Shown here: positions 62,964 to 64,000 of the stretch, piece by piece
Position numbering within the stretch: the first letter of the stretch is position 1
How the letters are laid out: every line of letters starts with the position of its first letter
NCBI RefSeq assembly: GCF_002024805.1
Contig: NZ_CP014337.1
Location: forward strand, 4,369,523 to 4,433,522
From: Elizabethkingia bruuniana
GTDB lineage: Bacteria > Bacteroidota > Bacteroidia > Flavobacteriales > Weeksellaceae
Direction of reading: 5' to 3'
DNA length: 64,000 bases
Program-made: the position numbers and the translations under genes
Notes under the pieces: generated by a model
The model's input: the letters and a program-made list of their open reading frames with translations, nothing else
Databases searched by the model: none
Told to the model about the DNA's origin: nothing

Positions 62964-63890
62964 TTATCTAAGAGCCTTAAACATCTGCTCAATAGCTTTC
63001 TTCTTTTGTTCCATATTAGGATGTACATAAAGATTTAACGTGGTGCTGATGTTGGAATGCCCTAATAGTACACTTACCGTTTTATAATCGCAATTACTTT
63101 CAATACATCGGGTTGCGAAACTATGTCTTAACCCGTGAAATTTAAGTTCAGGCATTTTTAATTCTTTCATTAAATTTTTGTAATAGCTTCTGTAGGTTCT
63201 TGGCTCCGTTGGTTTAGCATCGTTTGTCAATACAAAGAATGATTGATTTACAATCTTTTTAAATGGTTTCAATATTCTTAATAAATCCTTACTTATCGGA
63301 ATTTCACGAATAGAATTTTTAGTTTTCGGGGTATCCAGAATCAATTCCGTTCTACGAGTTCCATCCTCTATCACATAAATACGCTGGATAGTTCTGTTAA
63401 CACTGATAATTCCGTTATCGGTATCAATATCTTCCCAAGTTAAGGCACATACTTCCCCAATACGCATTCCTGCACTTAAACATATATATACACCTAAATT
63501 TCTAAATGTAAAATGTTCTTGTATATAGTTCATTATTTTTTTCTGATCAGTCTTGGTTAGCACTTCAATATTATGCTTTTCTCGTTCAGTAGGAAACTGA
63601 ATATCAAAAGGGGTATACTGTAACCATTTGTTTTTAGCTCCAAATTTCAAAATCATTTTCAGAACAATTAAAATATCCTTAATTGTTTTATGACTTAAAC
63701 CCGTTTCCAATTTTTGAAAAACAAAGCTTTGAACATCAGCTTCCTCAATCGCAATTTTGTTCCCGAAATTAGGCAGTAGATGATTTTCAATCAATAGCGT
63801 ATAAGCTGAGAAACTTGATTTTTTTACATACTGTTTTTTGTCTATTTTCCATAGATCGATAACTTCTGAGAGTTGTTTTTGTTCATTCAT
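62964..63890 (-). CDS. Tyrosine recombinase (phage integrase family)
   Basis: 308 aa. N-terminal SAM-like core-binding domain (about 1-95) and catalytic domain with Arg143 (SAGMRIGEV), His252-x-x-Arg255 (HGLRHSFATR), His278 (LLGHSN) and nucleophile Tyr288. It is transcribed toward hsdR (90 bp between them). Such recombinases near type I restriction genes often invert hsdS segments to change specificity; an integrase role for a genomic island is the alternative. The adjacent upstream region is packed with palindromes. Confidence 0.92.
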   Translation of the reverse strand: MNEQKQLSEVIDLWKIDKKQYVKKSSFSAYTLLIENHLLPNFGNKIAIEEADVQSFVFQKLETGLSHKTIKDILIVLKMILKFGAKNKWLQYTPFDIQFPTEREKHNIEVLTKTDQKKIMNYIQEHFTFRNLGVYICLSAGMRIGEVCALTWEDIDTDNGIISVNRTIQRIYVIEDGTRRTELILDTPKTKNSIREIPISKDLLRILKPFKKIVNQSFFVLTNDAKPTEPRTYRSYYKNLMKELKMPELKFHGLRHSFATRCIESNCDYKTVSVLLGHSNISTTLNLYVHPNMEQKKKAIEQMFKALR

Positions 63891-63907
63891 TATAATTTAA
63901 TTTTTTA

Positions 63908-63990
63908 AAATCTCAAAGGAAAGCAATTGAAGATTAAGGATTATTAATCTTTCGAATAGATTTGGAACTAAGGTTCCCAATTTGAGATTT
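63908..63990. repeat. Nested inverted repeats upstream of the recombinase gene
   Basis: AAATCTCAAA (63908-63917) and TTTGAGATTT (63981-63990) form outer arms. Inside are AAGATTAA-GGATTA-TTAATCTT (63930-63951) and GGAAC-TAAG-GTTCC (63964-63977). Three perfect dyads within 85 bp suggest regulator or recombinase sites. The segment reaches the window edge. Confidence 0.55.
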
Positions 63991-64000
63991 CCTGAATTTA

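Overview
The window is a low-GC, gene-dense bacterial chromosome segment that looks like a member of the Flavobacteriia, family Weeksellaceae, most probably Elizabethkingia or a close Chryseobacterium relative. The reasons are Bacteroidetes-type promoters (TTTG, about 19-21 nt, TAnnTTTG) instead of sigma70 boxes, lack of Shine-Dalgarno sequences, bacillithiol synthesis (BshA), several Bacteroidetes-only families (DUF2851, DUF4254, DUF4292), many secreted glycosidases and peptidases, and GG-leader bacteriocin-like peptides of the type seen in Chryseobacterium and Elizabethkingia. Genus is inferred from gene content only. Layout: 1-11212 is a minus-strand housekeeping block: a partial DUF2851 gene, a PqqB-like metallo-hydrolase, bshA, a GH3 N-acetylglucosaminidase, ribA, a lipoprotein plus DUF4254 pair, tatA, an EnvC-like LytM protein with a dead active site, a DUF4292 lipoprotein, dut and a Wzx-like flippase. 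11390-22780 holds dihydroorotase, a dienoyl-CoA-reductase-like SDR and a secreted hydrolase set: GH92 alpha-mannosidase, M43 protease, GH89 alpha-N-acetylglucosaminidase, M1 aminopeptidase and an EEP-family nuclease/phosphatase. Together these suit scavenging of N-glycans, glycosaminoglycan ends and peptides. 22827-23770 is a tandem array of five short Cys-rich peptide genes with double-glycine leaders, four of them too short for ordinary ORF calling. They form two structural families: three peptides share a six-Cys core ending in P-(T/A)-P-I-E, and two share a knottin-like C-x4-CC-x5-C-x7-C framework. No maturation enzyme or exporter is next to them. clpB follows, then a divergent ABC transporter pair. 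29426-48261 is a complete phenylacetate catabolic locus: a TetR/PaaR-like regulator with operator-overlapped promoters, then paaK, paaE, orf85, paaA, paaB, paaC, an alpha/beta hydrolase, paaD, paaG, paaH, paaI, paaJ, paaY, orf89, a PaaZ with an extra DinB/DUF1569-like C-terminal domain, a SMUG2-type DNA glycosylase, a membrane-anchored SF2 helicase, and paaF. PaaK makes phenylacetyl-CoA, PaaABC(D)E epoxidises it, PaaG isomerises it to oxepin-CoA, PaaZ opens the ring, and PaaJ, PaaF and PaaH complete beta-oxidation; PaaI and PaaY have salvage or accessory roles. Many junctions in this operon hold an imperfect inverted repeat built from AATGTAACAATGTA-like arms. The glycosylase and helicase look like foreign cargo inside the operon. 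48386-55135 has a minus-strand methyltransferase and an eight-gene plus-strand set of membrane, lipoprotein and enzyme genes around a small winged-helix regulator. Two promoters in that set share a near-identical CTTTG-N5-CAAAG dyad overlapping the -7 box. 55243-59387 is housekeeping (dtd, greA, HIT, clpX, a TlpA-like thioredoxin). 59433-59607 carries elongator-type and initiator tRNA-Met genes. 59994-64000 is the start of an accessory region: hsdR of a type I restriction system and a tyrosine recombinase next to a palindrome-rich segment, running off the window.
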